From contig CABRZL010000006.1 of assembly GCA_902475435.1 (NCBI GenBank), positions 1 to 47,854 on the forward strand: a stretch of DNA of 47,854 bases, given 5' to 3'. Source of the DNA: an uncultured Eubacteriales bacterium. GTDB taxonomy: Bacteria; Bacillota; Clostridia; Oscillospirales; Oscillospiraceae. The number at the start of each line of letters is the position of its first letter. Position 1 is the first letter of the stretch. The position numbers and the translations under genes are program-made. The notes under the pieces were generated by a model. It was not told the DNA's origin. It did no database searches and worked only from the letters and a program-made list of their open reading frames with translations. Positions 39,631 to 47,854 of this stretch are shown here, piece by piece.

Positions 39631-41157
39631 TCAATAATTGTCATCGGGGAAAGAGACATCCTCGCCAAATGCAGTGATTTTGCCGTTATCCTCCAAAGAA
39701 ACAGTGATAGGGCCGGTCTCCAGTGTGAGATCAGAGGTGCACTGAAGGGACTGGGAGACCATAAGGCCGCTGAAATCAAACCAAACAGTCATAGTACCAT
39801 GGCTTGTAATGCTGGAGGCATCGGCCAAGGAAATGCCGGTTTCATAGTATTCTGTATAACTGTCCAGAACCATTTCTACATATTCGGGTTCTAAATCATA
39901 GGTGAGTTTCGTGTAATCCCCATCTGCATCCAAAGTGTAGTTGTAGCCATAATCAAAACTGTCTGTATAGATCGTGATAAAGTTGGCGATATCCTGTCCA
40001 AAGGAATCGTCATCATATGTATATGGCGTTTCCCCGGTACTGTCAATGATGGTACCCTGTCCGCCATGGTAAGAATCTGAGGACCATTGAACTGTTGTGC
40101 CATCTTGAGAAACGATGGTGTACCAAGAGACGGTTAAACCTTGATCGTCTAGTAGATAAGAAATATCATCCTGCTGAATATACGTATGGTTGATGGATTC
40201 GTCTGATACATGCAATGCCATGGTGTCTTGGTAGGCCATTGCCTCCTGTGCTAGGCTGGCGCTATACCCGTTTGCAAAGACCGATGGAATGGAAATATCA
40301 CTCATTTCTGAGAAAACGGAATCGTCAGCGGGGATAGAAATGGAGACGTTTTCGTTGCGGTTATTTACCGTTTGCGTTAGATCCAATGTTTCAGTTAGAC
40401 GCATACCCAGAATATCAAATGCAAAAGTGATATGCATATCGTGGCGAACTTGGTATCCGTCCTGATCCAGCACCATGGAGCCTTCTAATGTGAAGTCTTC
40501 ACAGCTTCCGGGGATGCCTAAGTCAGAGACGGTGCTTTCAACCAGTCCGGAGAAGGCCATCCAAGCCTCTAACGCAACGTCGCCATAGGTGAGAACATAC
40601 CCGGTATCAGTTTTTTCACCGATCAGTGTACCAAAGCTATCGGAATCTAGTTTCAAAATGTTGCTGTTATTGTCGTTGATATAGCTTTCGCGGAATGCGT
40701 TCAGATCCATAGGGGCTTTATAGTCTCCATATGGATCGGAAAGATATATCATACCGTCGTCGTACCAGATGGAAGTTACAGAATTGAGATATTGCTGTTC
40801 GCTTTGGAAGGTAATGGTGCCGTCTTCTCTGGTGATCTGTTTTACCCGTGTAGTCATTTTTTCTGTAGTGACTTCTTCGTCCAATGCAATATCGATAGAC
40901 ATGTCTAAATCGTAGTCTACCGCAAATGTTTCGGCTTCTTTTGTTTCGTTTAACTGCCATAGCCAGCGTCCAAGCGCTTCCGGGTCATCCGGCGCTGTGC
41001 TGGATGATGCATCGGTAGACTCCATAGAGGCGCTGCTTTCGAAGGCAGTGGATGTTGTAGCCTGTTGGACAATTTGTTTTCCGGTGGTGCCACAGCCGCT
41101 CAATATGGATATCAACAGATGAAAAGCCATGAAACATACAAAAAATTTTTTGTACAT
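39631..41157 (-). CDS. Lipoprotein of unknown function with two repeated halves
   Basis: 508 residues. Signal peptide with lipobox LSGC, Cys at residue 22, then a Ser/Thr-rich linker (about 30-60). Two similar beta-rich halves follow (about 65-290 and 315-500). Each has Tyr/Asp-rich strands, an amphipathic helix (EAWMAFSGLVEST; EYVEMVLDSYTEYYETG) and a closing strand pair with a D-x-x-G turn. This looks like a LolA/LppX-type or DUF-like outer-face binding protein, but I cannot name the family. ATG at 41157 with AAGGAGG. Single gene. Confidence 0.8.
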   Translation of the reverse strand: MYKKFFVCFMAFHLLISILSGCGTTGKQIVQQATTSTAFESSASMESTDASSSTAPDDPEALGRWLWQLNETKEAETFAVDYDLDMSIDIALDEEVTTEKMTTRVKQITREDGTITFQSEQQYLNSVTSIWYDDGMIYLSDPYGDYKAPMDLNAFRESYINDNNSNILKLDSDSFGTLIGEKTDTGYVLTYGDVALEAWMAFSGLVESTVSDLGIPGSCEDFTLEGSMVLDQDGYQVRHDMHITFAFDILGMRLTETLDLTQTVNNRNENVSISIPADDSVFSEMSDISIPSVFANGYSASLAQEAMAYQDTMALHVSDESINHTYIQQDDISYLLDDQGLTVSWYTIVSQDGTTVQWSSDSYHGGQGTIIDSTGETPYTYDDDSFGQDIANFITIYTDSFDYGYNYTLDADGDYTKLTYDLEPEYVEMVLDSYTEYYETGISLADASSITSHGTMTVWFDFSGLMVSQSLQCTSDLTLETGPITVSLEDNGKITAFGEDVSFPDDNY

Positions 41158-41242
41158 ATAAGCGCCTCCTTAGATCAATTCTAGTATTATCTTATCATGA
41201 GAGGACGCCGATGTACACATAATTTTCATCATTTCTACACAA

Positions 41243-41287
41243 ATAAAAATGCGGTGAAAACGAACATTACGTTCGGCTTTCACCGCA
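41243..41287 (-). terminator. Terminator of the vitamin B6/radical SAM unit
   Basis: 10-bp outer stem (41250-41259 with 41278-41287) with an inner CGAAC/GTTCG stem, then TTTTTATTTG on the minus strand. Confidence 0.9.
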
Positions 41288-41293
41288 CAGACG

Positions 41294-41896
41294 TTATCCC
41301 TCCCACGGGCGAATTCGGTATGTGGCTCCAATATCCTCACATAGTTTCTGACAAAGGGTTTCTTCTTCATGTGTAATGGTTGTATCCACTGTAGTCATGA
41401 TCACATGAAGGCCTTTGGCTACGCAGTTTTTTGCAAATTCAAGCATGGCGGGAAATGCCTTTTCACCAAATTTGCTGCGTACAAGCTGTTGATATCGTTC
41501 CGGATCCGGGTTGTTCAGAGAAATGGATACAACGTCTACACACGATGCCAGGTCGCCTGAGATATCGCGGCCGGCAATGAGACTTCCCTGGCCGTTGGTG
41601 TTGACACGAATGGGAAGATTTGTACGAGTTTTCAGCCAGGAAGCCACATCCAGAAGTACAGGCAGCGCGCAGGTTGGTTCCCCAAACCCGCAGAATACAA
41701 TTTCAGTAAATTCTGACAGGTCCCATTTTTCAAATTCGGCCTTGACCTCCTGTGCCGTGGGGTCCCGTTCCAGCCACAAGTTGTGGCTGTCACCCACATG
41801 ATCCATGCTCTGCCGGAGACAAAATGTACAGGCAGAGGAACAGCGATTGGTAAGATTTACATAAAGTCCTGTGTGGACGCGATAAAGAATTTCCAT
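41294..41896 (-). CDS. TatD-associated type radical SAM protein
   Basis: 200 residues from the ATG at 41896; a GTG 6 nt earlier is too close to the AGGAG. Radical SAM cluster C19, C23, C26 (CSSACTFC), then VFCGFGEPTCALPVLLDVA (SAM-binding GFGEPT) and RVNTNGQGSL. The short length without extra domains and these segments match the small radical SAM proteins that often sit beside TatD nucleases in Firmicutes. TatD is not in the window. The reaction is unknown. It follows the pyridoxal-type kinase by 16 bp, in one operon. Confidence 0.88.
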   Translation of the reverse strand: MEILYRVHTGLYVNLTNRCSSACTFCLRQSMDHVGDSHNLWLERDPTAQEVKAEFEKWDLSEFTEIVFCGFGEPTCALPVLLDVASWLKTRTNLPIRVNTNGQGSLIAGRDISGDLASCVDVVSISLNNPDPERYQQLVRSKFGEKAFPAMLEFAKNCVAKGLHVIMTTVDTTITHEEETLCQKLCEDIGATYRIRPWEG

Positions 41897-41912
41897 AAAC
41901 ACTCAACTCCTG

Positions 41913-42758
41913 TTAGAAATGAAGCTTATTTAAAACCTCTTCAAAGCAAACGCCGTCGGTAGTAGGAATATCCAATTCTGCCGAACGTTTCAAACAAGTT
42001 TTGATAAATGACGCGGCGACCCGTACACATTTGGAAAAGGGCACCTTCTGCACGGCTCCGGCCGCAATGATGGATGCAAATACATCTCCGGTACCGGAAC
42101 GTTGCGGTGCAACTCGTTGCGTCCGCTGAATGGCAGGACCATCGGTTTGGTCGTAGCAATAGTTTTCCAAAAATTCACCCCGAGAGACGCCGGTAATTAC
42201 GACTTGGCGAGGACCTTGTGCACAGAGTTCTTGCGCCATACAGAGAAGTTGTTGCTCTGTAAACTTCTCCTGATATGGGGTATTTGTTAAAATACAAGCT
42301 TCTGTGACATTTGGCGTCAGGATGTTGGCGTATTGAACCAGCCGTTTTACCTGCTGACATAGTTCCGGCGTGTAAGTGGCATAAGGCTTTCCGTTGTCGC
42401 CCATAACGGGATCAATGATGACCGTGGTTCGGTCTGTTGTAAAGTCCCTCAAAAACTGTTCTACTAAGCTGATTTGACGAGCCGAACCCAAAAAACCGGT
42501 GAGGATTCCCTCGAATTCAAGTCCTAGTTTTTTCCACTCAAACATATAGGACGCCATGTAATCCGTACAGTCTTTATAGTAAAAGCTCGAAAAACCTGTA
42601 TGATTGGAAAAAATGGCGGTGGGAAGTGGGCAGCATTGAACCCCCAAATGGGAGATTAAGGGCAATGCGACTGCCAGAGAACAGCGTCCAAAGCCGGAAA
42701 GATCGTTAATAACTGCGATTTTCTTTTGGTTATTATGGGACAAAGGGCATACCTCCAT
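41913..42758 (-). CDS. Pyridoxamine/pyridoxal kinase (PfkB/ThiD-like family)
   Basis: 281 residues. Phosphorylates B6 vitamers to feed pyridoxal phosphate. Features: AVINDLSGFGRCSLAVALP at the start, TGFSSF, GILTGFLGS, DPVMGDNGK, LTPNVTEA and the anion-hole/catalytic GTGDVFAS, where Asp is the base. A ThiD role is an alternative, but the DLSGFGRCS N-terminus and length fit pyridoxamine kinases. It sits 56 bp behind an ECF-transporter S component, which suggests import and trapping of vitamin B6. Confidence 0.88.
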   Translation of the reverse strand: MEVCPLSHNNQKKIAVINDLSGFGRCSLAVALPLISHLGVQCCPLPTAIFSNHTGFSSFYYKDCTDYMASYMFEWKKLGLEFEGILTGFLGSARQISLVEQFLRDFTTDRTTVIIDPVMGDNGKPYATYTPELCQQVKRLVQYANILTPNVTEACILTNTPYQEKFTEQQLLCMAQELCAQGPRQVVITGVSRGEFLENYCYDQTDGPAIQRTQRVAPQRSGTGDVFASIIAAGAVQKVPFSKCVRVAASFIKTCLKRSAELDIPTTDGVCFEEVLNKLHF

Positions 42759-42814
42759 AAAAAGGAGTAAAGATTGAAAAAATAGTAAGGCTGAGCTGTA
42801 GCATTAAATTGCCA

Positions 42815-43336
42815 TCAAAAGGACGCGAATTTTGTTAGAATCCCTGTAGATTCCAGCGCTGCAGCAATTATATAAAACAGGATAATGCCTACGACTCCTT
42901 CGCTGATGAGACCGGGGATTTGAGTAGCACCGGTAATCACGGAGCCATACAGAACACTGCCAGCGATAAAGTATCCCACAACCATTATAATAATGCCAAA
43001 AATAATTGCCAGTAAAATACGAACTGACTTCAATTGGACTCGTTTTCCGTTATTTTTAGCAATCACAGCTGTTACAAATCCCATGAGACTTTTGATAATC
43101 AACGTGGGAAGCGCCCATTCCGGAAAACTCAATAAATCAGCAAGTGCAGAACCCAATCCGCCAGCCAATGCGCCAATCCATGGATCAAAGTAAACAGCGA
43201 ACAGTAAAATCATGCAATTGCCTAAATGCGCATAGCCTAAAGGAATTGGGAACTGAAACAGTCGCGTGCAGATACAGACTAGAGCAATGCCCAGGGCCGT
43301 GATCGTGAGACGGCGGATGTTTTGATTGGATTTCAT
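42815..43336 (-). CDS. ECF transporter substrate-binding (S) component, probably for vitamin B6
   Basis: 173 residues with six hydrophobic segments, the normal size of S components. Family-type features: early LTITALGIALVCICTRLFQ, LGNCMILLFAVYFDPWIGALAGGLGSALADLLS and PTLIIKSLMGFV. S components bind the vitamin and need the shared EcfAA'T module, absent here. Next to a pyridoxal-type kinase, a PdxU-like pyridoxine role is the best inference; riboflavin or thiamine precursors remain possible. ATG at 43336; the AGGAG is caught in a leader hairpin. Confidence 0.85.
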   Translation of the reverse strand: MKSNQNIRRLTITALGIALVCICTRLFQFPIPLGYAHLGNCMILLFAVYFDPWIGALAGGLGSALADLLSFPEWALPTLIIKSLMGFVTAVIAKNNGKRVQLKSVRILLAIIFGIIIMVVGYFIAGSVLYGSVITGATQIPGLISEGVVGIILFYIIAAALESTGILTKFASF

Positions 43337-43342
43337 AAAATC

Positions 43343-43398
43343 TCTCCTGTAATGTCAATTCAGGAGATTTGCGCAAATCTTTGATGCTTTTTAGTATA
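43343..43398 (-). promoter_or_regulatory. Leader of the ECF-S/kinase operon: -10, palindrome and ribosome-site hairpin
   Basis: On the minus strand: -10 TATACT (43393-43398); a perfect 16-bp palindrome AGATTTGCGCAAATCT (43365-43380) just after the predicted start; then a 7-bp hairpin (43361-43367 with 43343-43349) whose 3' arm contains the AGGAG. The -35 is weak. No known riboswitch aptamer is recognised. Confidence 0.6.
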
Positions 43399-43465
43399 CA
43401 CGGAAACTGATATTTTAAATAGATTCAGTTTTTGAGTTTTTTATGGGTTCAGATAGAGATTTTCA

Positions 43466-43507
43466 TTGACAAATGAAGGGGGATGGTTTACACTCATGAA
43501 GTGTAAA
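43466..43507 (+). promoter_or_regulatory. Promoter and palindromic operator of the SCP2-ADH-ALDH operon
   Basis: Perfect -35 TTGACA (43466-43471), 17-bp spacer, -10 TACACT (43489-43494). The inverted repeat TTTACACT-catga-AGTGTAAA (43487-43507) covers the -10 and start, typical of a TetR-type repressor site. Confidence 0.8.
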
Positions 43508-43569
43508 TTATTTCAATTATTGAACCATTTGAGATGTGGAGATCCAAGCGGTTCAGGAAAGGAAGCGCT

Positions 43570-44049
43570 ATGCGATATTTTAAGCAGTTGATCTGTGGGA
43601 TTGTTCTTCAGGTACTGTATCGGGCAATCCGGGTACTTTCTCATTGTGACAGTCGGATCAAGCAGGAACTTTTGGATCTGCCTGAGGGACAGATCGTCCG
43701 CTTTTCTGTATCCCCGCACAAGAAATCCAGGAGTTTAAGCTTTCAGATTTCTGGCGGAACCATTTGTAAGGTGAAGCCAAATGCAGCGGCGGATATTCAT
43801 ATTACATTTAAAAATGAGTCTATGGCGTTTCGTGTATTTACAGGACGCATGGGCATTGCGGGGGCTTATGCAGCCCATGCGTTTATTCTGAAGGGAAATA
43901 TTAATGAAGCGATGGGAATTGTACGCGTGGTAGATTTGGTAGAGGGATATCTGTTCCCGCGTTTTATGAGTCGCCGTATTTTAAAAGAAGTTCCACGAAA
44001 GCGGGTGCCGGCTTTGGTGGTATATCTTCGGCTAATTCCCGGTGTTTAA
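43570..44049 (+). CDS. SCP2 sterol-binding domain-like protein
   Basis: 159 residues from the ATG at 43570 (AAGGAAG upstream). The fold order beta-strands, FSVSPHKKSRSLSFQISGGT, then ADIHITFKNESMAF and helix IAGAYAAHAFILKGNINEAM matches SCP2-type lipid-binding domains. The N-terminal 20 residues are hydrophobic (QLICGIVLQVLYRAIRVL) and could touch the membrane. Such proteins bind hydrophobic ligands such as acyl chains or sterols. It is the first gene of an operon with two dehydrogenases, so it may hand lipid alcohols or aldehydes to them. Confidence 0.8.
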   Translation: MRYFKQLICGIVLQVLYRAIRVLSHCDSRIKQELLDLPEGQIVRFSVSPHKKSRSLSFQISGGTICKVKPNAAADIHITFKNESMAFRVFTGRMGIAGAYAAHAFILKGNINEAMGIVRVVDLVEGYLFPRFMSRRILKEVPRKRVPALVVYLRLIPGV

Positions 44050-44061
44050 AGGAGAATACAT

Positions 44062-45243
44062 ATGTTGCCAGTTTATTATGAATACCACAATCCTGTAAAA
44101 ATCCTATCTGGGGAGGCTGCTTTGGAGAATATTCCCTATGAATTGGCGGTGTTGGAGGCAAAAGCTCCGCTGCTGCTCAGTGACAATGGCCTCATAAAGG
44201 CCGGCGCTGTGGATACGGTAAAAAAAGCGATGAAGCCGGCGGAACCCCAAGCGGTCTTTACAGAGATTCCGCCGGACTCCTCTGTGGAGGTAGTGAACTC
44301 CATTGCGCGTTTTTTTGTGGAGTCGGGCTGCGATAGCATACTAGCTGTTGGAGGCGGCAGCGTAATTGATACGGCTAAGGGCGTACGTATGGTCATTTCG
44401 CAGGATGCATCTGATTTGGAATCGCTTATGGGCTGTGAGGTGCTTACTGCTGGACGCCACATCCCCTTTGTAGCGGTTCCCACTACCGCAGGAACCGGAA
44501 GTGAGTGCACGCCAGTGGCGGTGATTTCAAATCCTCAAAAACGAGTGAAGCAGGAATATATTTCTGCACATTTATTGCCGGATGTTGCAGTGCTGGATGT
44601 GCGTATGACCATGACACTTCCGCCCAAAGTAACAGCCAGTACAGGGATTGATGCGCTCTGTCATGCAATTGAAGCTTATACTTGTCTCCAAAAGAATCCA
44701 ATGTCCGATGCCTATGCGGTGGCTGCCATGGAACAGATTTTTAAAAACCTTCCTCAGGCCGTTGCGCATCCTGGGGACAAGCAGGCGCGGCTTTCGATGG
44801 CAAATGCCAGCCTCATGGCGGGCACTGCCTTTGGAAATTCCATGGTAGGGTTGGTTCATGCCATTGGACACAGCCTGGGAGGTATTTGCCATGTGGCGCA
44901 TGGAGACGCCATGAGCATTTTGCTTCCTCATGTGATGGAATATAATCTGGACGCCTGCCAGGAGACATACAGTCAGCTCTTGCTGTATTTGGCCGGACCG
45001 GAAACCTATGTGGCGACCCCGACGGTGCAACGTGGACAAGCAGCGGTGGAGTTGGTTAAAAGCTTTATTGCCTCGTTTCATGACGCCTGCGGACTGCCGC
45101 TTACGCTGCGCGAGACAAATCGCGTACAAGAGAGTGATTTGGAACTTGTGGCCCGCAGCGCCATTAGTGATGGAGCCATAATCGTCAATCCTAAAGCAGC
45201 CGGGGTGTCTGAGATTATGGAAATTTTGAAGAAGGCCTGGTGA
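44062..45243 (+). CDS. Iron-containing alcohol dehydrogenase
   Basis: 393 residues. NAD(P)-binding GGGSVIDTAK (about 97-106), TTAGTGSE, and the metal ligands D197, H201, H266 and H280 (in DALCHAIEAY, VHAIGHSLGG and HVAHGDA). Oxidises an alcohol to an aldehyde, or the reverse in fermentation. Group III ADHs have wide substrate ranges; in this operon (SCP2-like before, aldehyde dehydrogenase 5 bp after) a lipid alcohol is a sensible guess. ATG with AAAGGAG. Confidence 0.95.
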   Translation: MLPVYYEYHNPVKILSGEAALENIPYELAVLEAKAPLLLSDNGLIKAGAVDTVKKAMKPAEPQAVFTEIPPDSSVEVVNSIARFFVESGCDSILAVGGGSVIDTAKGVRMVISQDASDLESLMGCEVLTAGRHIPFVAVPTTAGTGSECTPVAVISNPQKRVKQEYISAHLLPDVAVLDVRMTMTLPPKVTASTGIDALCHAIEAYTCLQKNPMSDAYAVAAMEQIFKNLPQAVAHPGDKQARLSMANASLMAGTAFGNSMVGLVHAIGHSLGGICHVAHGDAMSILLPHVMEYNLDACQETYSQLLLYLAGPETYVATPTVQRGQAAVELVKSFIASFHDACGLPLTLRETNRVQESDLELVARSAISDGAIIVNPKAAGVSEIMEILKKAW

Positions 45244-45247
45244 TAGT

Positions 45248-46618
45248 ATGGATATTACCCAATTGGTTGAAAAGCAGCAGGCTTATTTTTCCTCTGGAGC
45301 TACGCGTAGCCCGGCTGTGCGGACGTTGATGTTAGATCGCCTGTATCGAAAGATCAAAGAGATGGAGATGGAAATTCACAGTGCGTTGCAGAAGGATTTG
45401 GGAAAAAGTGCCTTTGAAAGCTATATGTGCGAAACGGGATTGACGCTTAGTGAGATCAGTTATATGAAAAAGCATCTTCGGAGATTTACTGCAAAAAAAC
45501 GAGTGCGAACTCCGTTGGCGCAGTTTCCATCCCGGAGTTATATTCTGAAAGAACCCTATGGTTGCGTCCTGATTATGAGTCCCTGGAATTATCCATTTAT
45601 GCTGACGATGGAACCGCTGGTTGATGCGATTGCGGCCGGAAATACAGTGGTATTGAAGCCAAGCGCCTATTCTCCTCATACTTCCGTGGTCATGAAAAAG
45701 TTGATTTCAGCCGTATTTCCCATGGAATATGTAGCGGTAGTGGAGGGCGGCCGCGCCGAGAATGCAGATCTTTTGGAGCAGAAATTTGATTATATCTTTT
45801 TTACCGGGGGGACTTCGGTGGGCCGCTTGGTCTTGGAAAAAGCGGCGCAGCATTTCACTCCGGTGACCTTGGAAATGGGCGGGAAAAGCCCCTGTATTGT
45901 GGACGAGACTGCTGATCTCAAGGTAGCGGCAAAACGTTTGGCTTTTGGAAAATTTCTCAATTGTGGTCAAACTTGTGTAGCGCCAGATTATCTGCTGATT
46001 CAGGAGACGGTAAAGGATCGCTTTCTTCCGATCCTGGAGCGGACAATACGGGATATGTATGGAATGGATGCGCTGGATAACCCAAACTATGGGAAAATTA
46101 TCAACAAAAAACATTATCAAAGGCTGACGCATATTTTAGATGGCGAAAAAATTCTCTTTGGCGGGGAAAGAAACCATGAAACCCTGCAAATTGCACCTAC
46201 CGTGGTGGGGCCGGTTTCTCCAGATGGTCCGGCAATGGGTGAAGAATTGTTTGGTCCTATATTACCGGTTTTGCCTTATCAGAAGTTGGAAGAAGCCATT
46301 GCATTTGTCAGAGAACGGCCGAAGCCTTTGGCGCTGTATCTGTTCTCGCGAAACCAGAAAACCATCCAACGAGTGCAGACGGAACTCAGTTATGGGGGAG
46401 GCTGCATCAACGATACCATCATTCATTTGGCGACTTCAGAAATGGGTTTTGGAGGCGTAGGCATGAGCGGGATGGGAAGCTATCATGGGAAATTTGGGTT
46501 TGATACCTTCACCCATGAAAAAAGCATAGTGAACAAGGCGAATTGGCTGGATTTACCCTTCCGGTACCAGCCCTATTCCAATGTCAAAGAAAAATTGATT
46601 CGTATGTTTTTACGATAA
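45248..46618 (+). CDS. Aldehyde dehydrogenase, ALDH3-like (fatty aldehyde type)
   Basis: 456 residues, shorter than most bacterial ALDHs and in the range of class 3 fatty-aldehyde dehydrogenases. Cofactor and active-site motifs: MSPWNYPF, KPSAYSPHTS, FTGGTSVGRLV, general base E209 (TLEMGGKSP), nucleophile C243 (NCGQTCVAPDY), EELFGPILPVLPY. The C-terminus ends in an amphipathic basic helix (NVKEKLIRMFLR), like membrane-associated class 3 enzymes. Oxidises the aldehyde made by the Fe-ADH to the acid. Third gene of the operon, followed by a hairpin. Confidence 0.93.
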   Translation: MDITQLVEKQQAYFSSGATRSPAVRTLMLDRLYRKIKEMEMEIHSALQKDLGKSAFESYMCETGLTLSEISYMKKHLRRFTAKKRVRTPLAQFPSRSYILKEPYGCVLIMSPWNYPFMLTMEPLVDAIAAGNTVVLKPSAYSPHTSVVMKKLISAVFPMEYVAVVEGGRAENADLLEQKFDYIFFTGGTSVGRLVLEKAAQHFTPVTLEMGGKSPCIVDETADLKVAAKRLAFGKFLNCGQTCVAPDYLLIQETVKDRFLPILERTIRDMYGMDALDNPNYGKIINKKHYQRLTHILDGEKILFGGERNHETLQIAPTVVGPVSPDGPAMGEELFGPILPVLPYQKLEEAIAFVRERPKPLALYLFSRNQKTIQRVQTELSYGGGCINDTIIHLATSEMGFGGVGMSGMGSYHGKFGFDTFTHEKSIVNKANWLDLPFRYQPYSNVKEKLIRMFLR

Positions 46619-46625
46619 AAACCAG

Positions 46626-46655
46626 GTTCCCCGCTGCGATACCGCAGCGGGGAAC
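46626..46655 (+). terminator. Hairpin after the SCP2-ADH-ALDH operon
   Basis: 13-bp GC-rich stem (46626-46638 with 46643-46655), ATAC loop; followed by TTGATATTCG, so only a weak T-run. Confidence 0.7.
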
Positions 46656-46743
46656 TTGATATTCGTCACCAGACAAAATAGGGATCCGACATTCCAGATA
46701 GGAGATCTAGGTTTCTGCATCAAAGCAACTATGCCTTCTCTCT

Positions 46744-47496
46744 CTACTTGCGATGTCCTTCCAGCCATATTGGAATCCATAGGAGGAGCAGCAAGAAAGC
46801 CGCAATGGATACAGACAGTGCCAGTCCCAGGATATTTTGATTTATAGTGCCGCAGAAGACACCAGATAGAATACCTGTTGGCAGAGGAAGCATACCGTGA
46901 GGACTTATAATTTCGGAGGCGAGCGGAAGTGTTCCCAGTAGTAAGATCAGCCATCGATTCTGAAACGCGTAAGCTGCCAGTAACAGAATGCTCCAATTTC
47001 CCAGCAGGAGTATGGCGCGAAGGCATACCATTGCAGGGACAAGCCAGGGCTTCCACTGCCCTAGTACAGTCAAGCTATCCCACTGGATTAGAAGATTTAG
47101 CCCCTGACCCATGACCCATATGAGGATGGTAATTCCCAGTACCGCTATTATCTGGCTGCGTATAATATCTCTTTTGCTGTGACCTGCTGAGAGCAGTGGA
47201 AGCTGACGTATATCCTGTAAGTCTGGGCATATATAGACAGAGGCCATGACTGCACCAACAAAGGCACCCATAGCTCCATGGCTCAAGGTGCATTGCAGGA
47301 GAATATAGTCAGGAAACAAGGCATTTTCGGAATTCATGCCCAGAGTCCGGACAAAAAATCCATTGCCAAATTCTTGATAAAGGACAGGTGTGGATTGGTT
47401 AATTGGAATGGAAGCCATGGCCAATATGGCAACAAGGAACCCAAATTGCTTGTCATGTTGAAGCAGATACAGCCGGTATTTCAGTAGACAACTCAT
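46744..47496 (-). CDS. ABC-2 type transporter permease-like protein
   Basis: 250 residues with about six hydrophobic segments (for example MGAFVGAVMASVYICPDL, ITILIWVMGQGLNLLI, LLLGNWSILLLAAYAF, ALSVSIAAFLLLLLWIPIW) and a signal-anchor-like start. It matches no named family for me, but it overlaps the ATPase gene (stop/start ATGA, 4 bp), so it is a membrane subunit of that ABC system. Probable role: export of a peptide, antibiotic or lipid. Confidence 0.75.
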   Translation of the reverse strand: MSCLLKYRLYLLQHDKQFGFLVAILAMASIPINQSTPVLYQEFGNGFFVRTLGMNSENALFPDYILLQCTLSHGAMGAFVGAVMASVYICPDLQDIRQLPLLSAGHSKRDIIRSQIIAVLGITILIWVMGQGLNLLIQWDSLTVLGQWKPWLVPAMVCLRAILLLGNWSILLLAAYAFQNRWLILLLGTLPLASEIISPHGMLPLPTGILSGVFCGTINQNILGLALSVSIAAFLLLLLWIPIWLEGHRK

Positions 47497-47854
47497 TCCT
47501 TGTTCGCCCCCACTAGATTCAGGAAGTAGTCTTCCAGTCCGAGGCCTTCGGTATGGAGCGAAGCAATGGAGATCTGTTCCGAAATGAGAAGTTGACGCAG
47601 CTGCTCTGCAGAAGCAGGACAGTTTAATACACGGAGATTGCCATCTCCTTGTATGGTATAATTAAGTTCTGGGAACTGTGTTTTTAGGCTGGATACAATT
47701 TGTTCAGGAGGATCGGGGCTAAAAATTGTGACACAGAAGTTTAATTTATTCTTTAGAGATTCATGGGAGACGGTTTCCAACACTTGTCCATGATCCAGAA
47801 AAATATATTCATCTGCCAAGCGGTAGAGTTCCGGCAGGTTATGGCTGGAAAGCA
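47493..47854 (-). CDS. ABC transporter ATP-binding protein, C-terminal part
   Basis: The frame is open across the right edge. The visible end starts with SSHNLPELYRLADEYIFLDHG, holding the switch (H-loop) histidine, the end of the ATPase domain. Then comes a regulatory-type C-terminal domain of about 85 residues (FCVTIFSPDPPEQIVSSLKT, NLRVLNCPASAEQLRQLLIS) as in ABC-2 ATPases. Walker A, Walker B and the signature lie outside the window. Confidence 0.9.
   Translation of the reverse strand, partial: LSSHNLPELYRLADEYIFLDHGQVLETVSHESLKNKLNFCVTIFSPDPPEQIVSSLKTQFPELNYTIQGDGNLRVLNCPASAEQLRQLLISEQISIASLHTEGLGLEDYFLNLVGANKE

Noticed and set aside
44572..45129. Minus-strand frame opposite the Fe-alcohol dehydrogenase
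   Set aside because: Shadow of the ADH gene; no ribosome site, no domain.

Overview
The window (47,854 bp, moderate GC) looks like the chromosome of an anaerobic Firmicute of class Clostridia, probably order Oscillospirales. The signs are the single-chain GlyRS, strong AGGAGG ribosome sites, sigma-A promoters, an ECF-type vitamin transporter subunit, many Fe-S and flavin oxidoreductases, a CoA-transferase, an RsgI-like anti-sigma protein and the TatD-associated radical SAM protein. The genus is an inference. I see no phage, IS element, CRISPR array or rRNA. One tRNA is present.

Layout. 1-4.1 kb (minus): start of a cut-off membrane protein, glyQS, a candidate structured small RNA with its own promoter and terminator, an acyltransferase and a CobL-like protein with a degenerate SAM site. 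4.2-6.4 kb: a Gly-Gly-Pro repeat plus beta-helix protein. 6.5-9.2 kb: a small membrane protein with a damaged 5' end, an XRE regulator and an Xaa-Pro aminopeptidase. 9.2-15 kb (minus): azlC-azlD-aldo/keto reductase, a membrane-anchored unknown, pta and an AI-2E family permease. 15-17.2 kb: a large old-yellow-enzyme flavoprotein. 17.3-23.3 kb (minus): a dead methyltransferase, lepA-hemW-SDR, an XRE regulator divergent from a tiny membrane protein, and a polyprenol-type glycosyltransferase. 23.3-27.6 kb: an AraC regulator divergent from a flavodoxin-like protein and an orphan substrate-binding lipoprotein. 27.8-30.6 kb: a CoA-transferase divergent from a PucR-type regulator. 30.7-32.6 kb: tRNA-Ala(CGC), then an ECF sigma/anti-sigma pair behind a frameshifted secreted Asp/Cys-rich protein. 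32.7-37.8 kb: marR, a heterodimeric ABC exporter and an SDR. 38-41 kb: an FAD protein and a lipoprotein. 41.3-43.3 kb: ECF S component, pyridoxal-type kinase and a radical SAM protein. 43.5-46.6 kb: SCP2-like, Fe-alcohol dehydrogenase and aldehyde dehydrogenase. 46.7 kb to the end: an ABC-2 permease and its cut-off ATPase.

Likely functional units: vitamin B6 uptake and phosphorylation (42.8-43.3 kb), a lipid alcohol/aldehyde oxidation operon under a palindromic operator (43.5-46.6 kb), a MarR-controlled drug exporter (33.5-37.8 kb), branched-chain amino acid export (10.2-11.2 kb), and housekeeping translation and heme genes. The least explained parts are the small RNA at about 1.86-2.10 kb, the AraC/flavodoxin-like/lipoprotein unit, and the secreted Asp/Cys-rich protein with its sigma/anti-sigma pair. 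All functions are read from sequence alone; no database search was possible.
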